Assembly (NCBI RefSeq): GCF_023206395.1
Contig: NZ_CP066150.1
Coordinates: 1,907,270 to 1,971,269 of the forward strand
DNA from: Vibrio sp. ED004
GTDB taxonomy: Bacteria > Pseudomonadota > Gammaproteobacteria > Enterobacterales > Vibrionaceae
Direction of reading: 5' to 3'
Length of the DNA stretch: 64,000 nucleotides
Program-made: the position numbers and the translations under genes
Shown: positions 8,945 to 17,970 of the stretch, piece by piece
How the letters are laid out: each line of letters opens with the position of its first letter
How positions within the stretch are numbered: the first letter of the stretch is position 1
Notes under the pieces: generated by a model
Database searches by the model: none
Seen by the model: only the letters and a program-made list of their open reading frames with translations
Told to the model about the DNA's origin: nothing

Positions 8945-10357
8945 ATGAGCACCCTAACAACTCAAGCTACGAATACCAATAATAAAAACAGTAGTAGCGA
9001 CTTTAAAAAAATCCTTAGTACCATGAAAGGTCACCTGCTGTTCGGAACCTCACACATGTTGCCTTTCATCGTAGCCGGTGGTGTTCTACTGGCTTTAGCG
9101 GTCATGGCATCAGGCAAAGGTGCGGTTCCAGCCGACGGTTTGCTGGCAGACATCTCTAACATCGGTATCAAAGGCCTTGTTCTTTTCCCACTCATTCTTG
9201 GCGGCTTTATTGGTTACTCCATTGCAGATAAACCAGCACTAGCGCCAGCAATGATCTCATCAGGCATCATGGCTGACATGGGCGGCGGCTTCCTTGGCTG
9301 TATCGTGGCTGGCTTTATCGCCGGTGGCGTGGTGTTCCAACTTAAGAAGATCCCGCTTTCTGCAAACATGACCGCGCTAGGTGCTTACTTCATCTACCCG
9401 CTTCTAGGCACGTTAATCTCTGCAGGTATCGTATTGTGGGGCATCGGTGAACCAATCAAACTGTTCATGTCTTCAATGAACGAGTTCCTAGCTTCAATGG
9501 CTGGCGCGTCTAAGATGGTTCTGGGCACAATCCTTGGCGGTATGACTGCGTTTGATATGGGCGGCCCTATCAACAAAGTGGCAACCCTATTCGCTCAAAC
9601 TCAAGTAGACACGCAACCTTGGCTAATGGGTGGCGTAGGCATCGCGATTTGTACTCCACCTCTAGGTATGGCTCTGGCGACTTTCCTATTCAAAAACAAG
9701 TTCTCTAAACAAGAGCAAGAAGCAGGTAAAGCAGCAGCAATCATGGGCTCTATCGGTATATCTGAGGGTGCTATCCCATTCGCAGCGAATGACCCAATGC
9801 GCGTTCTTCCTTCAATCGTAGCCGGTGGTATCGTTGGTTGTGTGTTTGGCTTCATGACAGACGTTCTATTGCACGCACCATGGGGCGGTCTAATCACTGC
9901 GCCAGTATCAAGCAACATTCCAATGTACGTCGTCGGTATTGCACTTGGCTCGCTAACCACAGCCGTTATCGTTGGCTTCTGGAAACCAGTAGCGGTTGAA
10001 ACCGAAGAAGACATGGTTGAAGCGCCAGTACAAGCTCAAACAGCTCCTGTAGCAGGCGAAGGCGAGTACGACATCGTAGCCGTAACATGTTGCCCTTCAG
10101 GTGTTGCACACACCTTCATGGCAGCGAAAGCACTAGAGAAAGCAGGCTTAGCAGCAGGCCTTAAGATTAAGGTAGAAACTCAAGGTCAAAACGGTATTCA
10201 GAACCGCATCACCGACCTAGATGTAGCAAACGCGAAACTGGTTATCTTGGCTCACGATATTCAAGTGAAAGACGCTCACCGCTTTGCCAATGCGAACGTG
10301 ATTGAGTGTTCTACTAAGGAAGCGATGAAGAAAGCCGCAACACTGGTCGTCGCATAA
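8945..10357 (+). CDS. PTS fructose-family IICB permease
   Basis: 470 residues. The membrane IIC domain comes first (about 20-345, with TAFDMGGPINK and SEGAIPFAANDPMR), then a linker, then a IIB domain (about 372-470) with the phosphocysteine loop CCPSGVAHT. This C-B order differs from the A-B-C order of the 4993 protein. Together with the IIA protein just upstream it makes a complete permease for a hexose. A good terminator follows 28 nt after the stop. No regulator gene is adjacent. Confidence 0.9.
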   Translation: MSTLTTQATNTNNKNSSSDFKKILSTMKGHLLFGTSHMLPFIVAGGVLLALAVMASGKGAVPADGLLADISNIGIKGLVLFPLILGGFIGYSIADKPALAPAMISSGIMADMGGGFLGCIVAGFIAGGVVFQLKKIPLSANMTALGAYFIYPLLGTLISAGIVLWGIGEPIKLFMSSMNEFLASMAGASKMVLGTILGGMTAFDMGGPINKVATLFAQTQVDTQPWLMGGVGIAICTPPLGMALATFLFKNKFSKQEQEAGKAAAIMGSIGISEGAIPFAANDPMRVLPSIVAGGIVGCVFGFMTDVLLHAPWGGLITAPVSSNIPMYVVGIALGSLTTAVIVGFWKPVAVETEEDMVEAPVQAQTAPVAGEGEYDIVAVTCCPSGVAHTFMAAKALEKAGLAAGLKIKVETQGQNGIQNRITDLDVANAKLVILAHDIQVKDAHRFANANVIECSTKEAMKKAATLVVA

Positions 10358-10384
10358 CCCAACTTCAAGTTAGCTCCTAACTCT

Positions 10385-10413
10385 AGAGCCCTACCCCCTA
10401 AGGGCTCTATTTT
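10385..10413 (+). terminator. terminator after the IIA-IICB operon
   Basis: Perfect stem AGAGCCCT / AGGGCTCT with an 8-nt loop and a T-run, 28 nt after the IICB stop. Confidence 0.88.
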
Positions 10414-10432
10414 TCTCTTCTTTATGAGCTCG

Positions 10433-11209
10433 TTACATGCTCTTCAGTCCCCACTTCTCAGCGGTTTGCTTGAAGAAACCTTGCGTCTTTTTCAATTCAA
10501 CCCAGTGGTTAATGTAGTTAATCCAAACCTGATCATCTTGTGGTAGTAGCATCGCAATTGGAGTTGGTTTACGTGGCTCTTTCACCGGAACTATCGCGAG
10601 TTGTTTAAACTTCTCTACTAAGGTTGCAGCCTCTACGTTTGAAGTCACAGAGACATCAGCGCGGCGAGCCAAAAGCTCTTGAAAATCCCGTGCTGGCGCT
10701 TCAATCACGATGTGTTGTGCCGATGGGAAGAAGTCCTTCACCATTTTTTCTTGTACTGTGCCGAGTGTGGCGGCAACTTTGATTTCTGCTTTGTCAAAGT
10801 CACTCCAATCGGAGAACTTCTCTAGGTCTTTCTTTTGAACAACAGGGACAAAAGCCAAATAGAAGTAGGGTTGGCTGTACCCAGCGACTTTTGCACGAGA
10901 CATGTTGAGCGATGCGCTGCCAGTCACGTCGTATTTGTTGGCAGTGATGCCATTCACCAAGGTTTTCCAGTCTGTTGCGACGTATTCCACTTTAACGCCG
11001 AGGTCTTTAGCCAATTCAGTCGTGACATCGATATCAAAGCCGCGGTAGCTATTGGTCGCTGGATCCTTCATTGTCATTGGGTTCCAATCCCCCGTTGTAC
11101 CAACGCGAAGAACTCCGGCATCCAGTATCTCCTGCAAACGACTTTGTGCATGTGCAATTTGTGTAAAAGCAAGTAAGCACATTCCTAATGCAATTAAGCT
11201 TTTCTTCAT
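10433..11209 (-). CDS. amino-acid ABC transporter periplasmic binding protein
   Basis: 258 residues of the SBP family 3 (polar amino-acid binding). A signal peptide is seen at residues 1-21 (MKKSLIALGMCLLAFTQIAHA), then the family signature GVLRVGTTGDWNPMTM and FDIDVTTELAKDLG. It delivers a ligand to an inner-membrane permease. I chose the start at the second Met, directly before the signal peptide; the first in-frame Met is five residues earlier. It is divergent from an amino-acid ABC permease gene, its probable partner. Sequences of this type are often annotated as cyclohexadienyl dehydratase-like binding proteins; I cannot tell ligand from enzyme here. Confidence 0.85.
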   Translation of the reverse strand: MKKSLIALGMCLLAFTQIAHAQSRLQEILDAGVLRVGTTGDWNPMTMKDPATNSYRGFDIDVTTELAKDLGVKVEYVATDWKTLVNGITANKYDVTGSASLNMSRAKVAGYSQPYFYLAFVPVVQKKDLEKFSDWSDFDKAEIKVAATLGTVQEKMVKDFFPSAQHIVIEAPARDFQELLARRADVSVTSNVEAATLVEKFKQLAIVPVKEPRKPTPIAMLLPQDDQVWINYINHWVELKKTQGFFKQTAEKWGLKSM

Positions 11210-11333
11210 TTTATATTCCTTCAAAGAATGCTGATTTCTAAGTGATGAATGTAGATATTCTTCTTAATTATTAACCATTAAACAGATTTGGTTGTTAACA
11301 TGGCAATAACAAATGGAGTTTTTGGGAGTAAAT

Positions 11334-12074
11334 GTGAACTATCGTCACTTATCGCTAGTTTCTCTGCTGTTTCTGACAGGATGTTCAGACTACCAATGGG
11401 GATGGTATGTACTCGACCCGTCGACGGAGCAGGGGCGAACTAACATTCAGTTTTTGATAACTGGTTTTAGCGAGACTATTAAGGTTTCGTTGCTAAGCAT
11501 GTTTTTTGCTATGGCTCTGGGTCTATTGGTCGCCTTTCCAGCGCTTTCCAATTCTCCAATACTCAAGGGGATTAATCGACTTTACGTAGAGGTGATGCGT
11601 TCTATCCCTGTGTTGGTGTTGCTATTGTGGGTGTATTACGGAATGCCGACATTACTCGATGTATCTTTGAACCACTTCTGGGCAGGGGTAATATCATTGA
11701 CCATTGCCGAGAGCGCCTTTATGGCAGAAGTGTTCCGTGGGGGGATTCAAGCGATTAATCGTGGCCAACATGAAGCGGCCGAATCCTTGGGATTGACCTA
11801 TTGGCAAAAAATGCGATTGGTTATCCTACCGCAGGCATTCCGTCAGATACTGCCGCCCTTGGGCAATCAGTTTGTTTATATCCTCAAGATGAGTTCTCTA
11901 GTGAGTGTGATTGGTTTGAGTGATTTAACAAGGCGAGCAAATGAGCTGGTGGTGAACGAATATTTACCTTTAGAGATCTATACGTTTCTGGTTTTGGAGT
12001 ACCTTGTTCTTATTTTGGTCGTATCGCAAGCGGTTCGTTGGCTAGAAAAAAGGATTGCGATTCCGAGCCATTAA
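11334..12074 (+). CDS. amino-acid ABC transporter permease with lipobox-like leader
   Basis: 246 residues of the HisM/GlnP permease family. It has about five membrane helices and the EAA loop GGIQAINRGQHEAAESLGLTYWQKM, which docks the ATPase. Odd feature: the first hydrophobic stretch ends in LTGCSDYQWGW, a lipoprotein-type lipobox. This could be a real lipidated N-terminus or just a TM helix. I chose the GTG at 11334 because GGGAG lies five bases upstream; an ATG at 11313 would add seven residues. It is divergent from the binding-protein gene. No ATPase gene is next to it, so the system must borrow one. A terminator follows. Confidence 0.8.
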   Translation: MNYRHLSLVSLLFLTGCSDYQWGWYVLDPSTEQGRTNIQFLITGFSETIKVSLLSMFFAMALGLLVAFPALSNSPILKGINRLYVEVMRSIPVLVLLLWVYYGMPTLLDVSLNHFWAGVISLTIAESAFMAEVFRGGIQAINRGQHEAAESLGLTYWQKMRLVILPQAFRQILPPLGNQFVYILKMSSLVSVIGLSDLTRRANELVVNEYLPLEIYTFLVLEYLVLILVVSQAVRWLEKRIAIPSH

Positions 12075-12164
12075 ATGGTTCTAGCCCTCAAGAGCGTTTA
12101 GCTATCTCCAACAAAAAAGCCTCGAGCACAGTCCCGAGCTCCTGTTGATACTCCCCCCTAAGAA

Positions 12165-12192
12165 AAATCCCCACTCATATGAGCGGGGATTT
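12165..12192. terminator. bidirectional terminator between convergent genes
   Basis: Long stem AAATCCCC-A-CTCAT / ATGAG-C-GGGGATTT with one mismatch, A-run before and T-rich tail after. It ends both the permease gene and the leftward ugp-like operon. Confidence 0.88.
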
Positions 12193-12220
12193 CTTTATTT
12201 CGAATACTCGACACTTCAAG

Positions 12221-13351
12221 CTATTCAATCAGTGCATCTTCTGTCTCTAAATCAAACAGGTGACACTGGGAGGTATTGAAGTGAAGCACCGTCTCTTCGC
12301 CACTGTTTGCCGTGCGGTCAGCATCGAAAGGTACTCGAGCCACCAGCTTATCAGCACCCAATTTGAAGTATAGATACAGCTCGTTACCCATCGACTCAAC
12401 CACATCAAGCCTGTGCGTTTGAGTATTTACCTCAGATAACGGTGCATCGTGATTAGCGAGTTGGATATGTTCAGGACGAACACCAAACCATACCCACTCA
12501 CCCATATTTTCACGAGCGATTGTCTGCTTATCTTGTGGCAGCGTCCAACGAGTACCACTTTCAGAAACCACGTTCATCACACCGTCAATCTCATCCAACC
12601 TTACCTTGAGAAGATTCATCGCTGGCGAACCAATAAAGCCTGCGACAAACTTGTTTGCTGGGTATTGATAAAGATTCATTGGCGTATCGACCTGCATAAT
12701 CTCGCCTTGATTCAACACACAGATGCGATCGCCAAGGGTCATGGCTTCCACCTGATCGTGTGTCACGTAGATCATGGTGGCGTTCTGCCCTTCTTGCTTC
12801 AGGTTATTGTGCAACTGAGCAATGCTGACTCGCGTTGAAACACGTAGCTTTGCATCCAAGTTGGACAAAGGCTCATCAAACAAAAACACATCTGGCTTAC
12901 GTACCATCGCACGACCAAGCGCCACACGTTGCCTTTGACCACCGGACATTTCACCCGGCTTGTTATTCAACAGATGTTCGATATCGAGAGTCTTGGCTGC
13001 GTCTTCAATACGCTCATTGATTTCATGCTTTGGCAGTTTCTGTTGCTTAAGGCCAAAAGCCAAGTTTTCGTACACCGACATGTGCGGATAAAGCGCGTAG
13101 TTCTGAAATACCATCGAGATACAACGATCTTTAGGTGGCAATTCGTTTACACGTTTATCGCCAATGTAGACATCGCCTTCTGAGATATCTTCAAGGCCTG
13201 CGATCATACGAAGTGTGGTGGATTTTGCGCAACCAGACGGCCCAACAAACACCATGAACTCACCTTCGCGAATATTCAGATCGACACCGTGCACGGCCTT
13301 AAAACCATTTGGGTAGGTTTTTTCTACCCCTCTCAGTGTGACTTCAGCCAT
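12221..13351 (-). CDS. UgpC/MalK-type ABC transporter ATPase
   Basis: 376 residues of the carbohydrate/glycerol-3-phosphate importer ATPase family. N-terminal ATPase domain (1-235) with Walker A GPSGCAKST, Q-loop, signature MSGGQRQR, Walker B VFLFDEP and H-switch; C-terminal TOBE/OB regulatory domain with WVWFGVRPEHI. Odd: the glycine before the Walker A lysine is alanine (GCA codon). Last gene of the leftward operon that also encodes two permeases and a binding protein, so it powers that importer. SD GGACAGG precedes the ATG. It ends just before a strong terminator. Confidence 0.9.
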   Translation of the reverse strand: MAEVTLRGVEKTYPNGFKAVHGVDLNIREGEFMVFVGPSGCAKSTTLRMIAGLEDISEGDVYIGDKRVNELPPKDRCISMVFQNYALYPHMSVYENLAFGLKQQKLPKHEINERIEDAAKTLDIEHLLNNKPGEMSGGQRQRVALGRAMVRKPDVFLFDEPLSNLDAKLRVSTRVSIAQLHNNLKQEGQNATMIYVTHDQVEAMTLGDRICVLNQGEIMQVDTPMNLYQYPANKFVAGFIGSPAMNLLKVRLDEIDGVMNVVSESGTRWTLPQDKQTIARENMGEWVWFGVRPEHIQLANHDAPLSEVNTQTHRLDVVESMGNELYLYFKLGADKLVARVPFDADRTANSGEETVLHFNTSQCHLFDLETEDALIE

Positions 13352-13408
13352 AACCTGTCCTTAAATCAATTCGTTAAATACTATCTTTGCAATCTACCGT
13401 TAAACGTT

Positions 13409-14143
13409 TTAGCCGCGTTCTTGCAGTTGATTGAGCTCAAAATGGGCGACTGATGCGATGACCAGATCCGCTACTGGCTCTAACTCACTGTGTTGTGCAG
13501 TCCCCGTCAGTACGCCAACATTGCTTGCACCTGCATTGCGGCCAAATTCCATATCCGAAACCGTGTCACCAAACATGATCACTTCATGTGGCTCAATACC
13601 GCATTGCTCACAGAAGGCATTGAGCAGTGCTGGCGCAGGTTTAGGTTCGATATCACCATCGGAATAACCAACATAATCGAACATCTCGCTCAAACCCGAT
13701 TGCTCTAGCGTGTAGATCGTTGAGTCTTTGGTGTCTGCGGTCGCGATGCCTAAAATCATGCCTTGCTGCTTAAACAGACCGAGCTTTTCAGTCACACCCG
13801 GTAGGGCTTCAATCCAACTTGGGTTCTCTTCCACTTCGTCATTGAAAGCGGCTTTGGTCACCTTAGTGAACTCAGCGAGTGAGACATTAGGTTGCAGCAT
13901 GTTGAACCACGCTGTGGCGGTATCTTCCACTGGATTTGAGGCTAATAGTCCATAGTTATCAACCACATCACCTTCAACACCGATGGCCAAGAGTAACTCA
14001 GCAGGTGTGACAGTTTGATTACCTTGATGCTGATCACTGTAAGATTTCACACGCTCACAGGCACCACGAGAAACGTTAAGCCACATCTTGTGGAACTCTA
14101 ACAATGTGCCGTCTTTATCAAATAACATCGCCTTAAACTTCAT
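13409..14143 (-). CDS. HAD-superfamily phosphatase (phosphoglycolate phosphatase-like)
   Basis: 244 residues of the HAD-IA type. Motif I is FDKDGTLLEF (nucleophile Asp and acid-base Asp), motif II ATADT, motif III Lys near EPKPAP, motif IV FGDTVSDMEFG. It hydrolyses a small phosphate monoester in the cytoplasm. Its ATG lies inside the end of the PHP gene (11-nt overlap), so the two are translationally coupled. Together with the PHP hydrolase it may finish the breakdown of the imported compound (inferred). The actual substrate cannot be read from the sequence. Confidence 0.85.
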   Translation of the reverse strand: MKFKAMLFDKDGTLLEFHKMWLNVSRGACERVKSYSDQHQGNQTVTPAELLLAIGVEGDVVDNYGLLASNPVEDTATAWFNMLQPNVSLAEFTKVTKAAFNDEVEENPSWIEALPGVTEKLGLFKQQGMILGIATADTKDSTIYTLEQSGLSEMFDYVGYSDGDIEPKPAPALLNAFCEQCGIEPHEVIMFGDTVSDMEFGRNAGASNVGVLTGTAQHSELEPVADLVIASVAHFELNQLQERG

Positions 14144-15608
14144 CACGGCTCATTCGTTCCATTAGTTCTCCCCAAGTACGCACTAGGGGTTGGTTAAATT
14201 CTGGTTGTTTGCCGTCGAATACGGCGTTGATGCAGCCTTCAAACTCACGCTCGTCAGATGCAGATTGAGTGCTGTTGATTAATGCTGAAGAAAGCGCTCC
14301 GCGACGAATATCGACACGACACCAACGGTAGCCTTCATCAATATGGATACTTTGTAGTTCATCACTCAAAGCGATTCGATCAACAATCTCGCCATCCACC
14401 ATGCACTCTGCGTAGTAAGGGTTTTCTGAATCAGAGACAGCGATACGATAAGTGAGTGCCTGCCCTTGAGAATCGTTGCCCGGTAGCAAATCACCTAAGT
14501 TGATATCAAACTTCAAGCCGCAACGTCGCTCTAAATACACCTGACCATTACGCAAACCAGACAAGATCCCTTCGCCACTCAAACCATGGCTGTAAACGAA
14601 TGTTGATGGGTCACCGTAGATAGAAGGCTCGTCCGATTTAGGATTACGTTCATGGGGCTCAAGGTGTGAATCGCTGCCGCCAATCGCCGTAATACGCTGC
14701 CCACAATTCCACATTTCATTGAGAACCAATAACGCCTCTTCAGTCGCTTTTGGCGAGGTTGACCAAGTAGGGTCACAACACACTTCAAACGTAGACACTT
14801 GGCTGAGATCCACTTGATCGTAATGCCAGTGCCACGGCTTCATCATCGGGTGATTAATGCCAAGGGAACTGTGTCCACTTTTGGCTAAATCCAATCCCGC
14901 TTCCATGGTCGCTTGGCTGCTATGTTCAACGTCTCTAAGGTCCAAAGACTTAACTGGGCCATGCACATTGAAGTGCCCGAGATCGGTCGTGACTTCTAGC
15001 GCGGGTAGAAACAAACACTGGTTAGAAACAGGCAACTTAGGCTGGCAGATGTTGTGCTCTGTGAAGAAGAAAAAATCGAGCCCTTGTGATTCGACAATCC
15101 CTTTAGCCGCTGCCAAGGTATTGTGACCATCAGAAAGCTGAGTGTGGGCGTGTAAATCACCGCGATACCAGCGAGAATCAGAACTCAGCATGTAGCTGTA
15201 ATCAAACTCGATATCGTGATCAACTGTGACCGTTGAGTTGAGTTCTAGCTCACTCTCAATTCCGTCATTCTTTGGCTCATCAGAGCAAAGGACATCGACT
15301 TGATACTGCATCGCACGCTCGGTACGAAACTCACCTTCAAGATTGTAAAGTTCTAAGAACCACTCGCCCGATGGAATCGCACGATCAATCGCGCCTAGGC
15401 CTGAGTTTTCCGGTTGGATAGTGAGTGACTTGTGCGTCTTTTCAAATAGCACTTTGCCACGAAATTCTTGGTTGGCATCGTAGGCTGCCGCGTATAAAAA
15501 ACCTTTTTTCACCGTCGTACCAGTAATCGTTACGCTGTGAGAACCTGCTGGCACATCAAAGGGGATACGTACTCTGCCAAACGGCAGCTCACCTTGAAAT
15601 TGGGTCAT
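14133..15608 (-). CDS. CehA/McbA-type PHP-domain metallohydrolase
   Basis: 491 residues. The N-terminal third (1-150) is beta-rich and unrecognised. From about residue 155 a PHP domain is seen: WYRGDLHAHTQLSDGHN (metal HxH), FFFTEHN, LGINHPM, and a late GGSDSHLEPHERN. This pattern fits the CehA/McbA branch of PHP metallohydrolases, which includes phosphoesterases and carbamate hydrolases. No signal peptide, so it should be cytoplasmic. ATG at 15608 with GGTGAAG upstream. Placed between the binding protein and HAD genes of a Ugp-like importer, it stands where UgpQ phosphodiesterase stands in E. coli. A role as a phosphodiesterase is therefore a reasonable inference. Confidence 0.8.
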   Translation of the reverse strand: MTQFQGELPFGRVRIPFDVPAGSHSVTITGTTVKKGFLYAAAYDANQEFRGKVLFEKTHKSLTIQPENSGLGAIDRAIPSGEWFLELYNLEGEFRTERAMQYQVDVLCSDEPKNDGIESELELNSTVTVDHDIEFDYSYMLSSDSRWYRGDLHAHTQLSDGHNTLAAAKGIVESQGLDFFFFTEHNICQPKLPVSNQCLFLPALEVTTDLGHFNVHGPVKSLDLRDVEHSSQATMEAGLDLAKSGHSSLGINHPMMKPWHWHYDQVDLSQVSTFEVCCDPTWSTSPKATEEALLVLNEMWNCGQRITAIGGSDSHLEPHERNPKSDEPSIYGDPSTFVYSHGLSGEGILSGLRNGQVYLERRCGLKFDINLGDLLPGNDSQGQALTYRIAVSDSENPYYAECMVDGEIVDRIALSDELQSIHIDEGYRWCRVDIRRGALSSALINSTQSASDEREFEGCINAVFDGKQPEFNQPLVRTWGELMERMSRDEV

Positions 15609-15652
15609 TGTCTTCACCAAATTCGTCCTAATTGAAGAACTGGGTTAAAAAG

Positions 15653-15676
15653 AGGCCCACCCGAATAGATGGGCCT
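15653..15676 (-). other. intra-operon hairpin downstream of the binding-protein gene
   Basis: Stem AGGCCCA / TGGGCCT in the 104-nt gap between the binding-protein and PHP genes. There is no T-run on the transcribed strand. Such hairpins after binding-protein genes usually raise their mRNA level relative to downstream genes. Confidence 0.6.
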
Positions 15677-15712
15677 TGATGCATGCAAAGATAGTTTTAA
15701 TCACTTTACAGA

Positions 15713-16993
15713 TTAAGAACGATTCGCTCGGTCTAGTGCACGTTGTGCTTTCTTAGCCGCTTGTTTTAGCGCTTTATCCGCAGGCACGTTTTGAATTTGA
15801 ATCTGATCCGCAGCCACTTTAAGAGCATCCATGATCTTACCGTTGGTCGGGTCTAGGAAGTCTTTAGTGGCCGTGTTCGCTTGCTTCAGCGGGATCAGAG
15901 CTTGCGGGTTATCTTTAGTGAACGCTTGGTATTCTGGTACTTCAGAAACGCTATTACGCACTGGGATGTAACCCGTAAACATTGACCATGCCGCCGTATT
16001 TTTCGCGTTGGTGTAGAACTCAACAAACTCGAATGCACCTTTAGCCGCTGCTTCGTCTGTGCCTTTTGGCATCACGTAAACCAGCGCACCCGCTTGTGGT
16101 GCAGAAGGGTTTGAGCCCCAACCTGGTTGTGTGGTTGCCGAAAGCTTAGTGAAGTCCAAATCACCTTGGTCACCCGATGAACCGGTATAGCCAAGCGCGT
16201 TATCTTTCATTACGTCATCGATGGTTTTGTACCAGTATTCCCAACCTTGACCGCCGTAGTGAATACGCATGATTTGATCATCGTGGATCCACTTACGGAA
16301 GCTGTCCCACACTTCAACCCATTCAGCCGAATCGATTAACACTGTTTTGCCATCATCACTGATGATCTTCGCACCGTTAGAGAAAGCCGCATCAATCATG
16401 TTGTCTTGGCCCCACATTGGCTCCCAGCCGTAAAAGGTCACGTTGCCTTTGTCATCTCGTTGGGTAACTTTCTCCGCGACTTTAGCTACGCCTTGCCATG
16501 TGTTTAGGTCTTGCTCGGTAAAGCCGTTCTCTGCCAACACCTGCTTGTTGTAGTAGAACACTTGAGTTGTACCGTAAGCAGGTAGACCTATGATGGTGCC
16601 ATCATCTGCGGTCACTTGGTCTTTAAACGCGCCAATGAAATCAGAGAAGTTGAACTCTTCATCCATGAACGGCGTTAGGTCACGGCTCAAACCACGCCCA
16701 TGCATCGCTTCCGCACGACCTGAATCTAGCAGCACAAGTTCAGGTGCAGTTCTAGACGCTAAACCAGCTTGCAGCTTCTGGTAGGTTTCTGTGTAGTTAC
16801 CTTGCAATGCTGGCTTCACCACATACTCATCTTGGCTCGCGTTGAACTCTTCGATGAGCTTAGTCATCATTTGCTGTGGCTTAGTACCACCGGAATACCA
16901 AAAGTTAACTTCGGTTGCGGCAAGAACACTGCTAGAGAACATAGACGCGCTTGCTGCGCCAGCACACACTAGTGCGAGAGTTTTTAGTTTCAT
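15713..16993 (-). CDS. ABC sugar/glycerol-phosphate-type periplasmic binding protein (UgpB-like)
   Basis: 426 residues of the SBP family 1. Signal peptide at 1-25 (MKLKTLALVCAGAASASMFSSSVLA), then a mature protein starting near ATEVNFWYSGG. Typical family segments include LASRTAPELVLLDSGRA and the WGSNPSAPQAGALVYV loop near the C-terminal half. It captures the ligand for the two permeases encoded directly upstream (6-nt gap). The family binds sugars, polyols, glycerol-3-phosphate or glycerophosphodiesters. The hydrolases downstream favour a phosphorylated ligand (inferred). Confidence 0.87.
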   Translation of the reverse strand: MKLKTLALVCAGAASASMFSSSVLAATEVNFWYSGGTKPQQMMTKLIEEFNASQDEYVVKPALQGNYTETYQKLQAGLASRTAPELVLLDSGRAEAMHGRGLSRDLTPFMDEEFNFSDFIGAFKDQVTADDGTIIGLPAYGTTQVFYYNKQVLAENGFTEQDLNTWQGVAKVAEKVTQRDDKGNVTFYGWEPMWGQDNMIDAAFSNGAKIISDDGKTVLIDSAEWVEVWDSFRKWIHDDQIMRIHYGGQGWEYWYKTIDDVMKDNALGYTGSSGDQGDLDFTKLSATTQPGWGSNPSAPQAGALVYVMPKGTDEAAAKGAFEFVEFYTNAKNTAAWSMFTGYIPVRNSVSEVPEYQAFTKDNPQALIPLKQANTATKDFLDPTNGKIMDALKVAADQIQIQNVPADKALKQAAKKAQRALDRANRS

Positions 16994-16999
16994 TTCCGT

Positions 17000-17947
17000 T
17001 TACTCTTTTACGCCGTTATCGGCGATACCTGAAAGAATCGTCTTTTGACAAATGACGAATAGAATTAACAAAGGCAATACTGCAATGGTGCTCGCCGCCA
17101 TGATTTGCGACCAGTTCAATCCATAGTTACCTTCGGCAATAAAGTAGTGACGAATCCCGGTCGCAATCAGGTTAAGTTCCTGAGTGGTGATAACCAAGCT
17201 AGGCCACATGTAGCTGTTGTAATTGGTAATAAAAGTGATGAGGAACAGTGTTGCGACTGCTGCTCGGCATTGCGGTAAGATGATTGCCCATAAAATTTTG
17301 AGCTCACCTGCACCATCAATTCGTGCAGCTTCAATCAGCGACGGATGCACCTTGATAAACACTTGGCGTAGATAGAACACACCGAAAACCGACGCCGCGT
17401 TCGACGCCACTAAGCCCATGTGCGAATCCAACAAACCCAGCCTTGCCAGGGTGATGTAAGACGGAATGTAAGTCACAGCGCCCGGCAGCATGTAACAGCC
17501 CATCACGATAAAATAGAGCACGGTTTTCGAGCGAAACTTCAGCTGCGTTAATGCGTATGCAAACATCGCCGAGTTCACAATCACCAACAAGGTAGTGAAC
17601 AAAGCCACACTAAAACTGTTGAAGATGTACAAGCCAAACGGCGCGCTGTGAAAGGTTTCAACAAAGGTTTCCCAGCGAAACTGTTCTGGAATCAAATTCA
17701 ACGGGCTAGCAAAGATTTCATCGTTGCTTTTCAGCGAACCAGACAGCATCCATAAGAACGGGAATACCATGATGGTTCCGCAGGTTGCCAAGAACAGGTG
17801 CTTAGTCAGTGCGATAAACGAACGGCGATCCACTGAGCTTTTCTTTGACGAAATCTCTGATTTGGTCGCTTTGGTTTGGGCTTTGACTTTAGATACAGCC
17901 GCTCTTTGATTTAAGACTTGGTTGGCATCCAATACTTGCGTGGTCAT
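17000..17947 (-). CDS. ABC transporter permease, UgpE/MalG type
   Basis: 315 residues with about six membrane helices and an unusually long hydrophilic N-terminal tail (about 50 residues, rich in Lys and Ser). The EAA motif is seen at EAARIDGAGELKILWAIILPQCR, which contacts the ATPase. It pairs with the UgpA-type permease encoded 23 nt upstream. ATG at 17947 with GGACAG upstream. Confidence 0.9.
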   Translation of the reverse strand: MTTQVLDANQVLNQRAAVSKVKAQTKATKSEISSKKSSVDRRSFIALTKHLFLATCGTIMVFPFLWMLSGSLKSNDEIFASPLNLIPEQFRWETFVETFHSAPFGLYIFNSFSVALFTTLLVIVNSAMFAYALTQLKFRSKTVLYFIVMGCYMLPGAVTYIPSYITLARLGLLDSHMGLVASNAASVFGVFYLRQVFIKVHPSLIEAARIDGAGELKILWAIILPQCRAAVATLFLITFITNYNSYMWPSLVITTQELNLIATGIRHYFIAEGNYGLNWSQIMAASTIAVLPLLILFVICQKTILSGIADNGVKE

Positions 17948-17970
17948 AATTCTGTCCTTTCAAAAATCGA

